A DNA stretch of 64,000 bases from Clostridiales bacterium. GTDB taxonomy: Bacteria; Bacillota; Clostridia; Christensenellales; CAG-138. The position numbers and the translations under genes are program-made. Below, in pieces: positions 25,861 to 34,027 of the stretch; positions within the stretch are counted from its first letter, which is position 1, and each line of letters opens with the position of its first letter. The DNA is taken from contig SFNQ01000001.1 of the NCBI GenBank assembly GCA_004554165.1, forward strand, positions 62,001-126,000. The letters run 5' to 3'. The notes beneath the pieces were generated by a model. The model worked only from the letters and a program-made list of their open reading frames with translations. It made no database searches and was not told where the DNA came from.

Positions 25861-27294
25861 ATGTGGTGGCTGATTCTTTTGGGCGCAATCGTCCTGTTCC
25901 TCATGGTAATCGTTCTGCGCGCGCTGCGCTTCAGGCCCGGGGCGGAGCAGAAAGCGGTCCCGGCGCCGGTGGCGGTGGACGGGGAGAAGGCGATTGCGGA
26001 TTTGCAGGCGATGATCCGCTGCAAAACCGTCTCCTACTATCAGGAGGGGCTTGCGGACGAGGCGGAGTTTGAGCGCTTCCGTGCGCTGCTGAAAACGCTC
26101 TATCCCAGAGTGCATGAAGCCTGCGCGCCGGAGCGCATCGGAAAGAGCGGCCTTTTGTATACGCTCCGGGGCAAAAGCAGCGACAGGCCCGCGGTATTCA
26201 TGGCGCATTACGATGTGGTGCCGGCCAACGAGGCCCTGTGGGACAGGCCACCCTTTGAGGCCGTCATTGAGGACGGCATGCTCTGGGGCCGCGGCACGCT
26301 GGATACCAAGACCACTCTCTGCGGCGTGATGGAGGCCGCGGAAACCCTGCTCGCGGAGGGCTTTGTGCCGGAGAACGATCTGTACTTCGCCTTTGCGGGC
26401 GACGAGGAGATTGCGGGCGATACGCAGCCGGCAATCGTGGAAACGCTGCGGGCGCGGGGCGTGGTTCCGGCGCTGGTTCTGGATGAGGGCGGCGCGGTGG
26501 TGGAAAACGTGTTCCCGGGCGTGGCGCAGCCCTGCGCGCTGATCGGCATCGGAGAAAAGGGCATGATGAATCTGCGCCTTTCCTGCGCCGGCGCGGGCGG
26601 GCATGCCTCCGCGCCAAAGCCGCATACGCCCGTGGGCGTGCTGGCGGACGCGGTGGTAAAGGTGGAAAACCATCCCTTCCCCCGCAGGCTCACAAAGCCC
26701 GTGGCGGAAATGTTCGATACGCTGGGCCGCCGCTCCAGCTTTGCGTACCGGGTGATCTTTGCAAACCTCTGGTGCTTTCTGCCCCTGCTGGACCTGATCT
26801 GCAAAAGGTCCGGCGGCGAGCTCAACGCCATGATGCGCACCACCTGCGCTTTCACGGAGATGAAGGGCAGCAGCGCCAACAATGTCATCCCGCCCGAGGC
26901 GTCGGTGGGGGCGAACCTTCGTCTCATCGGCGGCGAAACGATCGACAGCGCCATCGCATATGTGGAGCGGGCCATCGGCAATCCGGCCGTGAAGGCGGAG
27001 TTTGTCCAAGGCATGAATCCGTCAAAGAACTCCGAAACCCGGGGCTACGGCTGGGAGACGGTGAAGCGGGCCGTGTCCGAAACCTGGCCGGAGGCCGTTG
27101 TTTCGCCCTATCTCATGGTTGCGTGCAGCGACTCCAGACATTACTGTGCGATTTCGGACAACGTGTACCGCTTCTCCGCCATGGCGCTGACCGCCGGGGA
27201 GCGCGCCACCATCCATGGCAACAACGAGCGCATCCCGCTGGATAAAATCGTCAGGACTGTGGAGTTCTATCTGCGGCTGATGAAGCGCTGCTAG
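25861..27294 (+). CDS. M20 family metallopeptidase with N-terminal membrane anchor
   Basis: This 477-residue protein has one membrane segment at 2-22 and then an M20 catalytic domain. The metal motifs are MAHYDVVP, the GRGTLDTK bridge aspartate, and AGDEEI with the catalytic and metal glutamates; the lid-domain motif is CAGAGGHASAP. M20 enzymes cleave dipeptides, carboxypeptidase substrates or N-acyl amino acids. GGGAGGTAA precedes the ATG at 25861. It follows two membrane proteins, so uptake and hydrolysis of a peptide or acyl amino acid is the simplest reading. Confidence 0.88.
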   Translation: MWWLILLGAIVLFLMVIVLRALRFRPGAEQKAVPAPVAVDGEKAIADLQAMIRCKTVSYYQEGLADEAEFERFRALLKTLYPRVHEACAPERIGKSGLLYTLRGKSSDRPAVFMAHYDVVPANEALWDRPPFEAVIEDGMLWGRGTLDTKTTLCGVMEAAETLLAEGFVPENDLYFAFAGDEEIAGDTQPAIVETLRARGVVPALVLDEGGAVVENVFPGVAQPCALIGIGEKGMMNLRLSCAGAGGHASAPKPHTPVGVLADAVVKVENHPFPRRLTKPVAEMFDTLGRRSSFAYRVIFANLWCFLPLLDLICKRSGGELNAMMRTTCAFTEMKGSSANNVIPPEASVGANLRLIGGETIDSAIAYVERAIGNPAVKAEFVQGMNPSKNSETRGYGWETVKRAVSETWPEAVVSPYLMVACSDSRHYCAISDNVYRFSAMALTAGERATIHGNNERIPLDKIVRTVEFYLRLMKRC

Positions 27295-27548
27295 CGGAAC
27301 AGGAGCGGGGCGGCGCAGGAGCAGAGGCCCCGCGCCGGGGAAGAAAGCCCGTGCCCAATGCCCGCGGCGGAGCCGGGCCGGCGTTGAAGGGGCGGAAGGG
27401 CCGCCCGCGCCCTCTCCCGAGGGACTGGCGCATGCGCGCGGCGGGCCGGCATCCGGGGGGACGGGATGCGCAGTGCCGCCATCGAAAGCACGGACGCCAG
27501 AGGGACGTCGCTGCCGAAAAGACCCGAGATTGCGCCGGAGGAAGCGCC

Positions 27549-28343
27549 ATGAAAATCATCGATACCCATTGCCATGTCTACCCGGACGCGATTGCCGATC
27601 GCGCCTCAAAGGGCATCGGCAGCTTTTACGACTACCCCATTGCCGGGGACGGCAGGGTGGATACGCTGCTCGCGCTGGGCGGGGAGGCGGGGATCGGGCG
27701 GCATATCGTGAGCAGCGTGGCCACGACGCCGCATCAGGTATCCGCCATCAACCGCTTCCTGCACGGGGCTGCGGCCGCGCACCCGGAGCGGCTCACGGCG
27801 CTGGGCGCGCTGCACCCGGACAGCGAGGACGGGGAGGCCGATGTGCAGCAGATTCTCGATCTGGGCCTGCGGGGGGTAAAGCTCCATCCGGACGTGCAGA
27901 AGATTGCCATCGACGACCCGCGCATGTTTGCCCTGTTCGCGCTCTGCGAGGGGCGGCTGCCCGTGCTCTGCCATCTTGGCGACACGCGCTACGACTACTC
28001 GAATCCGGCCCGCGTCAGGCGCGTACTGGAAAACTTTCCGCGTCTCACGCTCATCGGCGCGCACTTTGGCGGCTGGTCGCTCTGGCGGCAGGCCGCAGAG
28101 GCGCTGCACGGCTGCGAGCGCCTGCTTGTGGACAGCTCCTCCTCCCTCTTTGCGCTATCGCCGGAGGAGGCTGCGGCGCTTGTCCGGCTCTATGGGGCGG
28201 ACCGCGTCCTGTTCGGCGTTGATTACCCGATGTGGACCCCCGGGGAGGAGCTGAACCGCTTTCTTGCGCTGCCGCTGACGGAGGACGAACGGGAGCGCGT
28301 GCTGTACAAAAACGCCGCCGCGCTCTATGGCCTCGCGCTCTGA
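27549..28343 (+). CDS. Amidohydrolase-family TIM-barrel hydrolase
   Basis: This 264-residue metal-dependent hydrolase has the first-strand motif DTHCH, a GVKLHPD strand with the lysine-histidine pair, IGAHFGG with a further metal histidine, and the final DYP aspartate on strand eight. The pattern fits the Amidohydro_2 group rather than TatD nuclease. The ATG at 27549 lies after GGAGGAAG. It is followed by a strong terminator and appears monocistronic. The substrate is unknown. Confidence 0.82.
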   Translation: MKIIDTHCHVYPDAIADRASKGIGSFYDYPIAGDGRVDTLLALGGEAGIGRHIVSSVATTPHQVSAINRFLHGAAAAHPERLTALGALHPDSEDGEADVQQILDLGLRGVKLHPDVQKIAIDDPRMFALFALCEGRLPVLCHLGDTRYDYSNPARVRRVLENFPRLTLIGAHFGGWSLWRQAAEALHGCERLLVDSSSSLFALSPEEAAALVRLYGADRVLFGVDYPMWTPGEELNRFLALPLTEDERERVLYKNAAALYGLAL

Positions 28344-28369
28344 CCCGCTTTTTTCAGGGAAAAGATGAG

Positions 28370-28387
28370 GCTACGCAGGGCGCGGGG
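28370..28387. repeat. 18-bp direct repeat, left copy
   Basis: GCTACGCAGGGCGCGGGG occurs here and again, exactly, at 28532-28549. The copies bracket about 145 bases that include the terminator. The origin is unknown. Confidence 0.55.
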
Positions 28388-28394
28388 CGCAGGA

Positions 28395-28432
28395 CCCGTC
28401 TCCGGGAAAAGCATCCGGAGACGGGCCTTTGC
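28395..28432 (+). terminator. Intrinsic terminator after the amidohydrolase gene
   Basis: CCCGTCTCCGG (28395-28405) pairs perfectly with CCGGAGACGGG (28415-28425), and CCTTTGCTT follows. It lies about 50 bases after the stop. Confidence 0.7.
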
Positions 28433-28531
28433 TTCGGGAAATGGCAAAGGGGGAGGTATCCGGCGGCGGGCGCACCGCAGGACCGCCCCCCTGTGAACAC
28501 GCCTGCGGGGGAGGGGCGGGCTGTTCTGTCC

Positions 28532-28549
28532 GCTACGCAGGGCGCGGGG
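28532..28549. repeat. 18-bp direct repeat, right copy
   Basis: This is an exact second copy of the 18 bases at 28370-28387. It lies ahead of the promoter of the YjbQ gene. Confidence 0.55.
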
Positions 28550-28598
28550 TCGCAACATCTCCGGAGCCTTTCTATGCTGTATGCTGTCTCATCCGTGC

Positions 28599-28604
28599 TA
28601 TAAT
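28599..28604 (+). promoter_or_regulatory. Extended -10 box for the yjbQ-like gene
   Basis: A consensus TATAAT is preceded by TGC, which gives an extended -10 element 30 bases ahead of the ATG. No good -35 box is seen. Confidence 0.5.
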
Positions 28605-28633
28605 AAAGAAGACTGGCGATGGAGGGAACGTCC

Positions 28634-29029
28634 ATGATTCGAGAATATTCCATCAAGACCTCCCGCGAGGAGTTTGTCAACGTCACCGGGCGCGTACAGG
28701 AGGCCCTGCGAGAAAGCGGCGTGCAGGAGGGGCTCTGCCTGGTGTATTCGCCCCATACCACTGCGGGCATCACCATCAATGAGAACGCCGATCCGGACGT
28801 CCGGCGGGACCTGCTGCTTGCGCTTAACAAAGCCTGCCCGGACCGGCCGGAGTTTCTCCATCTGGAGGGCAACAGCGCGGCTCATATGAAAGCGCTCTGC
28901 ACCGGCAGCAGCGCAACAATCCCCGTGAGCGGCGGGAGGCTCTTGCTGGGAGTCTGGCAGGGTGTGTACTTCTGCGAGTTCGACGGGCCGCGGCAGCGGC
29001 GCTTCTATGTGAAGGTGCTCGAGGGCTGA
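28634..29029 (+). CDS. YjbQ family protein (UPF0047)
   Basis: This 131-residue protein has the family signature SPHTTAGITINENADPDV near residue 43 and GNSAAHMKA followed by GTWQ-like LGVWQGVYFCEFDGP. In the family these histidines and the glutamate form a compact active site. Some members show secondary thiamine-phosphate synthase activity, but the main role is unsettled. GGAGGGAACG lies ahead of the ATG at 28634. The SRAP gene follows after 35 bases on the same strand. Confidence 0.9.
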   Translation: MIREYSIKTSREEFVNVTGRVQEALRESGVQEGLCLVYSPHTTAGITINENADPDVRRDLLLALNKACPDRPEFLHLEGNSAAHMKALCTGSSATIPVSGGRLLLGVWQGVYFCEFDGPRQRRFYVKVLEG

Positions 29030-29064
29030 AAAGGGCGGCGGAAGGCCGCCCGGGAAAGGGTAAT

Positions 29065-29685
29065 ATGTGCGGACGGTTTGAAGTGGATGCGGAGGAGCCG
29101 GTCTATGCCGGGCTTTTCGGGGAGCTGAAAGCCCGGGTGCCGGGCCTGCCCCAGAAGGAGATGCTGCCCGGCGGGGTCGCGCTTGTGCGCACGGCGCAGG
29201 GCGTGGCGGCGATGCGCTGGGGCTTTTCGCGCCCCGGCGGCGGGGGCCGCATCATCAACGCCCGCAGCGAAACCGCGGCGGAGCGAAAGCTGTTCGCCGC
29301 GGCCTTTGCGTCGGCCCGCTGCCTTGTTCCCGCCGCCGCGTATTTTGAATGGAACCGGGGCGCAGGTGCTGCCCGCGGGCAAAAATACCGCCTGGCGCGC
29401 AGGGATGGCGCGCCCCTCTACCTGGCGGGCCTGTACCGGAGCGAGCCGGACGAAACGCTGCCCGCCTTTGTGATCCTGACGAGGGAAGCCCGGGGCGAGC
29501 CTGCGGCCCTGCACGACCGCATGCCCGTGGTCCTGCGGCAGCGGGACTGCCTTGCCTTTCTGGCGGATGCGGAGCTTGCCGAAGCGCTGTGCGGGAGCCT
29601 GCCGCCGCCCCTGCGCTGCGAGGCGGCGGAAAGGAGCGACCGGCCCGCCGCGCTCCATGGATGCCCACCGCAATTTGAGGCATAA
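29065..29685 (+). CDS. SRAP family protein (YedK/HMCES-like)
   Basis: This 206-residue SOS-response-associated peptidase domain begins MCGRF, which exposes Cys2 after removal of methionine; that cysteine cross-links to abasic sites in single-stranded DNA. NARSET (the active-site Asn and nearby Glu), AAYFEW and the HDRMPVVL strand with the family histidine are all present. The protein shields abasic sites from cleavage. GGGAAAGGG lies ahead of the ATG. I see no LexA box. The open frame has no membrane segment, so it is cytoplasmic. Confidence 0.92.
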   Translation: MCGRFEVDAEEPVYAGLFGELKARVPGLPQKEMLPGGVALVRTAQGVAAMRWGFSRPGGGGRIINARSETAAERKLFAAAFASARCLVPAAAYFEWNRGAGAARGQKYRLARRDGAPLYLAGLYRSEPDETLPAFVILTREARGEPAALHDRMPVVLRQRDCLAFLADAELAEALCGSLPPPLRCEAAERSDRPAALHGCPPQFEA

Positions 29686-29797
29686 TCCGTATGAACTGGA
29701 AATATTTTGTGCAACCTTTTTGATAGGTGCAGAGTATTCTGCTTGGACGACGCCTGCAGGGACGATGCTGCGGGCGCAAAAGAAGGAGAGAACAGAG

Positions 29798-30271
29798 ATG
29801 AAAACGATCCGATTCGCACTGCTGCTGGCGCTGGCCGCGCTGCTGACGCTTGGCGCCGTGGGCTGCAAAAAACAGAGCGCCAGCGTTGAGGGAAGCCTGG
29901 AGGAGATTATGCAGCGGATTTACGACGGCACAAACGTTGCCGAATGGCCGCAGCTGGGGAACATCCCGCTGGACCAGGAGAACGCCGCCTACTATCTCGG
30001 AACAGAGGTCGCCTTTACCGAGGGGCTGGCCTCCGAGGCGCTCATCAGCGCGATCCCGCACTCGGTCTGCCTCATCCGTGTGCCGGAAGGGACGGACGTG
30101 GCCGGGGTCAAGACCGCCATCCGCGAAAATGTTGACCCCAACAAGTGGATCTGCGTGGGGGTTTCCGAAAACGATGTTGTGGTGGACAACATCGGCAACC
30201 TGGTCATCCTCATCATGTCGGACGAATCCGAGGCCCTGCACGATAGCTTTCTGGCCCTGGCCGGAAAGTAA
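29798..30271 (+). CDS. DUF4358-like lipoprotein
   Basis: This 157-residue protein has a lipoprotein signal (hydrophobic 6-20, lipobox LGAVGC with Cys near residue 23) and a small secreted domain. The domain reads YYLGTEVAFTEG, then AIPHSVCLIRVPEG, then NVDPNKW, close to the DUF4358 pattern. Function is unknown. GAAGGAGAG lies ahead of the ATG at 29798; longer in-frame starts lack sites. The AT-richer leader 29690-29790 could hold a promoter, but I see no clear boxes. Confidence 0.75.
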   Translation: MKTIRFALLLALAALLTLGAVGCKKQSASVEGSLEEIMQRIYDGTNVAEWPQLGNIPLDQENAAYYLGTEVAFTEGLASEALISAIPHSVCLIRVPEGTDVAGVKTAIRENVDPNKWICVGVSENDVVVDNIGNLVILIMSDESEALHDSFLALAGK

Positions 30272-30539
30272 GGGGCGCGGACGGAGGAGAGAACCGGCGG
30301 GGCGCTGGCGCGCCCGTATTCTGCCCGGCTTCTCTTTGGAAAGGCCGCCATAACCGACGCCCGAAGGCCCTGGACGGGCGGCGCTGCCCGGGGGCTTCAG
30401 CGGGCGTCCGGCCCCTGCCGGCCGCAGGGACGCTCCGCGCCACTTCCCGTTCCTTCGGATGGCAGGCGCGATTTGCCCTTGAAAACGGACGCGGCCGCTG
30501 CAAGGCGCGCCGGAACGACCTTCCTCCCGTGGTGCGAGC

Positions 30540-31943
30540 ATGCTGTTTTCCAGCCTGACATTCCTCTATCTGTTTTTGCCTGCGGTGCTGCTCGCATACG
30601 CCGTGTTTCCCGCGCGGCTGAGAAACGGCGCGCTGCTGGCCGCGTCGCTGCTGTTTTATTTTTGCGGCGAACCGGAATACACGCTGCTCATCCTTGGCGA
30701 AACGCTGGTTTCCTACCTGATCGCGCGATGGATGGCAGGGGCGGCGTCGCCGCGGCTCCGGCGGGCGCTGCTGGCCGCAGAACTGCTGGCGGCGCTGGGC
30801 GCGCTGGGCCTGTTCAAATATGCGGACTTTGCCATCGGCACAGTGAACGCCCTCTTTGGCGGGGCGCTGCCGCTGCTGCATCTGGCGCTGCCCATCGGCA
30901 TCAGCTTTTACACCTTTCAGACGCTGAGCTATGTGATCGATGTGTACTGGGGCCGCCTTGCGGCGGAGCGGAACTTTGTGCGCTATGCAGCCTATGTGAC
31001 CCTCTTTCCGCAGCTTATCGCTGGCCCCATTGTGCGCTATCAGGATGTGGCGGAGGATCTGTGCGGCAAAAGGATGACGGCGGACGGCCTGTACGAGGGG
31101 CTGTCGCGCTTTGTGCTGGGGCTTTCCAAAAAGGTGCTGCTGGCAAACGTGCTGGGGCAGCTGGTTTCGGACATGACCCTTGCTGCGGAGCGGTCGGTGC
31201 TGGGCGCATGGCTGCTTGCCGTGGGCTACGCGCTACAGATCTATTTTGATTTTTCGGGCTATTCGGATATGGCCATCGGCATCGGCCGGGTATTCGGCCT
31301 GCGCTTTCCGGAGAATTTCAATTACCCCTATCTTGCGCACACGGTTACGGACTTCTGGCGGCGCTGGCACATGACGCTGTCCTCCTGGTTTCGGGATTAT
31401 GTGTATATCCCGCTGGGCGGCAACCGGCGGGGCCTGCCAAGACAGCTCTGGAACATTCTCATCGTCTGGACGCTGACGGGACTCTGGCATGGCGCAAACT
31501 GGACCTTTGCGGCCTGGGGCATGTACTTTGCGCTGCTGCTGACGCTGGAAAAGCTCTTTCTCCTGCGCGTGCTGGAGCGTCTGCCCCGGGCTGTGGGGCG
31601 CATTTATACGCTGCTGGCGGTGCTTCTGAGCTTCGTGCTGTTCCAGTCGGAGCGTTTTTCCGCCGCGCTTGCGCTGCTTTCGGAGATGTTTGGCGCTGCG
31701 GGCACGGCGCTGCAAAGCCCCGCTGCGGTCTATGCCCTCCGCAGCTACGGCCTGCTGCTGCTGATGGGCTGCATCGGCGCGACGCCGCTGCCCAAAAAGC
31801 TGGCGGCGCGGCTTGGCGCGCGGCGTTGGGGCGCAGGGGCGCTGCGTGCGCTTACGCCCGCGGTCCTGCTGCTGCTTCTGCTGCTCTGCACGGCCTATCT
31901 TGCGGACGGCTCCTTCAATCCCTTCCTGTACTTCCGCTTTTGA
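30540..31943 (+). CDS. MBOAT family O-acyltransferase (AlgI-like)
   Basis: This 467-residue polytopic membrane protein matches AlgI/DltB-type acyltransferases. PIGISFYTFQTLSYVIDVY, FPQLIAGPI, DFSGYSDMAIG, FWRRWHMTLSSWFRDYVY and WHGANW, with its catalytic histidine, are all family hallmarks. It moves an acetyl or other acyl group across the membrane onto an exported polymer. The ribosome site is weak, so the start at 30540 is less certain. The next gene encodes the DHHW partner, which implies a polysaccharide O-acylation pair. Confidence 0.92.
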   Translation: MLFSSLTFLYLFLPAVLLAYAVFPARLRNGALLAASLLFYFCGEPEYTLLILGETLVSYLIARWMAGAASPRLRRALLAAELLAALGALGLFKYADFAIGTVNALFGGALPLLHLALPIGISFYTFQTLSYVIDVYWGRLAAERNFVRYAAYVTLFPQLIAGPIVRYQDVAEDLCGKRMTADGLYEGLSRFVLGLSKKVLLANVLGQLVSDMTLAAERSVLGAWLLAVGYALQIYFDFSGYSDMAIGIGRVFGLRFPENFNYPYLAHTVTDFWRRWHMTLSSWFRDYVYIPLGGNRRGLPRQLWNILIVWTLTGLWHGANWTFAAWGMYFALLLTLEKLFLLRVLERLPRAVGRIYTLLAVLLSFVLFQSERFSAALALLSEMFGAAGTALQSPAAVYALRSYGLLLLMGCIGATPLPKKLAARLGARRWGAGALRALTPAVLLLLLLLCTAYLADGSFNPFLYFRF

Positions 31944-31958
31944 AAGGGGGCGTTTTCG

Positions 31959-33065
31959 ATGCGGGGGAAAGGCCATGAAATCGTAACGGCCGCGCTGCTG
32001 CTGGGGGCGCTTGCGCTTGGCGGGGCGACGCTGCTGCTGCGCACGCCGGACGAGGTCAGCGCGGCGGAGCGGCGGGCGCTTGCAGGGAAGCCCCTGTTTT
32101 CGCTGGAGCGACTGGTCTCCGGCCGGTATTTTTCCGATCTTGAGGCGTATGTGCAGGATCAGTTTCCGCTGCGGGACGGGCTGCGGGGCCTTGCCGCGGC
32201 AAGCCGGCTCTATCTGTTCCGGCAGGGCGATAGCAACGGACTGACACCCTGGGAAAACGCCGTCTACAAGCCGGACGCCGCGCTGGACGAGGGGCAGATT
32301 CGCCATGCGGCGAACCTGATCGGGACGCTTGCCTCCACCTTTCCCGCAGGCGTAAACAGCTATGTGGCGGTGATTCCGGACAAGGCGGACTATGTGGCGG
32401 CGCAGCTCCGCCGGCCGCTTGCGGACTATGAACGCCTCTGCGAAATCCTCCGTGAAACGCTTGGCGGAGCCGTGGGGGAGATTCCCCTCCGCGACTGCCT
32501 GGACGAACAGGACTATTACCGAACGGATACCCACTGGCGGCAGGAGCGGCTGGGTCGGGTTGTGGACCGGCTGGCGGAAAGCATGGGCCTGCCGCTGCGC
32601 TTTTCGGATACGGCGTATGAGGAAAGCGGCGTTTCGCCCTTCTATGGCGTGCTGTACGGCCAGCTTGCGCTGCCGCTCCCCTCGGAACGGCTCACCTATC
32701 TCCGCAGCGGCGCGCTGGAGGACGCGCGGGTCTATTACCACGATGAGGACGCCTATGGCGCGGTCTACCGGCTGGACAAGCGCGAAGGAATGGACCCCTA
32801 CGACCTGTTTCTTGGCGGCGCAACCACCTGCGTGACCATCGAAAATGAAAACGCCGCCACAGACCGGCGGCTGATTCTGTTCCGCGATTCCTTCGGCTCC
32901 TCTCTGGCGCCGCTGCTGGTTGCGCAGTACCGGCAGATTGTGCTGATCGATTTGCGCTATGCGGCAAGCGCCTATCTTGAACGCTATGTGACGCCGGAGC
33001 CGGGGGACGACGTGCTGTTTCTCTATTCCGCCATGATACTCAACCGCGGACGCACGCTGCGCTAG
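31959..33065 (+). CDS. DHHW (AlgJ/AlgX-like) protein
   Basis: This 368-residue protein has one N-terminal membrane anchor or uncleaved signal (about 8-30) and then an extracellular SGNH-like domain. The domain carries YRTDTHW (Asp and His of the catalytic set) and LFRDSFGSS with the nucleophilic serine. Such DHHW proteins take the acyl group from the MBOAT partner and place it on the polysaccharide. The start lies 15 bases after the MBOAT stop, with AAAGGGGG upstream. Confidence 0.86.
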   Translation: MRGKGHEIVTAALLLGALALGGATLLLRTPDEVSAAERRALAGKPLFSLERLVSGRYFSDLEAYVQDQFPLRDGLRGLAAASRLYLFRQGDSNGLTPWENAVYKPDAALDEGQIRHAANLIGTLASTFPAGVNSYVAVIPDKADYVAAQLRRPLADYERLCEILRETLGGAVGEIPLRDCLDEQDYYRTDTHWRQERLGRVVDRLAESMGLPLRFSDTAYEESGVSPFYGVLYGQLALPLPSERLTYLRSGALEDARVYYHDEDAYGAVYRLDKREGMDPYDLFLGGATTCVTIENENAATDRRLILFRDSFGSSLAPLLVAQYRQIVLIDLRYAASAYLERYVTPEPGDDVLFLYSAMILNRGRTLR

Positions 33066-33134
33066 AGAGAAAAAGGCGCCCGCCGGCTGCGAAAAGGCGG
33101 CGGGAGAGCAACAAAAACGACCCGCCGGCACAGT

Positions 33135-33803
33135 TCAATCGCCGGAAAGCTGCCCTGCCGCTGCCCTGTCGCCCGGCGGGCCTCCGACTGCTCCGGGCGC
33201 TGCGAAGGCGGCGGGATCGTTCAAAAAGGCGATCAGCGGGAAGGCGTCGTAGCCCCGCCGGGAAAGACTGCCCCGCACAGCCTCAAACCAGTCCCGCCCG
33301 CCGTGCTCCCCTGCGGCGTGACGCACATAGAGCCGGTTTTTCTGGGGCAGCGCGTCGAAGGCGGCCAGCTCCTCTGCGGTGGCGTTGCCGATGTCGAGAA
33401 AAATCACATAGAGATTGTCATAGCGGATGCGCGCCCTGCGCCGCTCCCAGTTGGCGCGCGCCGACGCCTCGGAGGGCTCGTGGGGGAATTTAATGGTCAA
33501 CTCCCCGAGCTTTGCCACCGGGCAATCCGTGCCGGGCCGGCGGAAGAAGGCCAGCGGCTCTGCCATATAGCGCTCCAGATCGCCGCACAGCCGCAAAAAA
33601 TCGCCGTTGTTCATATAAATGTTGATCAGCGGCGAGAGAAAGGGCAGGCCCAGCTCATGATAGAGCAGCCCGCCGAGACAGTTGTTGGTCAGCAGCGTAA
33701 AGTCCTTTGCACGAAGCTGCCTCCGGTAACGCAACCGGTACGGCAGACGCCGGAGTTCCCCGAGTCTGCGGTACAGTCCGCGGATTTTCGATTTGAGCGG
33801 CAT
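33135..33803 (-). CDS. DUF1919 family protein (exopolysaccharide-associated)
   Basis: This 222-residue protein has the DUF1919 pattern: DFTLLTNNCLGG, an SPLINIYM strand, DFLRLCGDLERYM, LGELTIKFPHEPS, WERRRARIRYDNL and a YVIFLDIG core. In the family it is often beside capsule and exopolysaccharide genes, and a hydrolase or acyltransferase role has been proposed but not shown. I chose the ATG at 33803, which follows CGGAGG; the longer frame lacks a site. It converges on the MBOAT/DHHW pair, which fits a surface-polysaccharide role. Confidence 0.78.
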   Translation of the reverse strand: MPLKSKIRGLYRRLGELRRLPYRLRYRRQLRAKDFTLLTNNCLGGLLYHELGLPFLSPLINIYMNNGDFLRLCGDLERYMAEPLAFFRRPGTDCPVAKLGELTIKFPHEPSEASARANWERRRARIRYDNLYVIFLDIGNATAEELAAFDALPQKNRLYVRHAAGEHGGRDWFEAVRGSLSRRGYDAFPLIAFLNDPAAFAAPGAVGGPPGDRAAAGQLSGD

Positions 33804-34027
33804 GGAAGGGCCTCCGTTCCCCAAAAGCATCTGCACGCAAACCCCGCGTACAGCTTTTATTTTCCTCTGCCGCGCCGCGCTTGTCAATCCCCTTTGGGGC
33901 TGCTGCGGCCCGTTCGGCCGCATCTGCGGCGAAAGCCCTGCTCCGCAAACGTTTTACGGCTCCGGCGTACCCGTCGCCAGAGCCGAAAACGTCATCGGGG
34001 AGTCGATTGCCAGACTGGGGCCCGCGC

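Noticed and set aside
31233..33131. A 632-residue minus-strand frame
   Set aside because: It is antisense to the MBOAT and DHHW genes, rich in Arg and Gln, and has no ribosome site.
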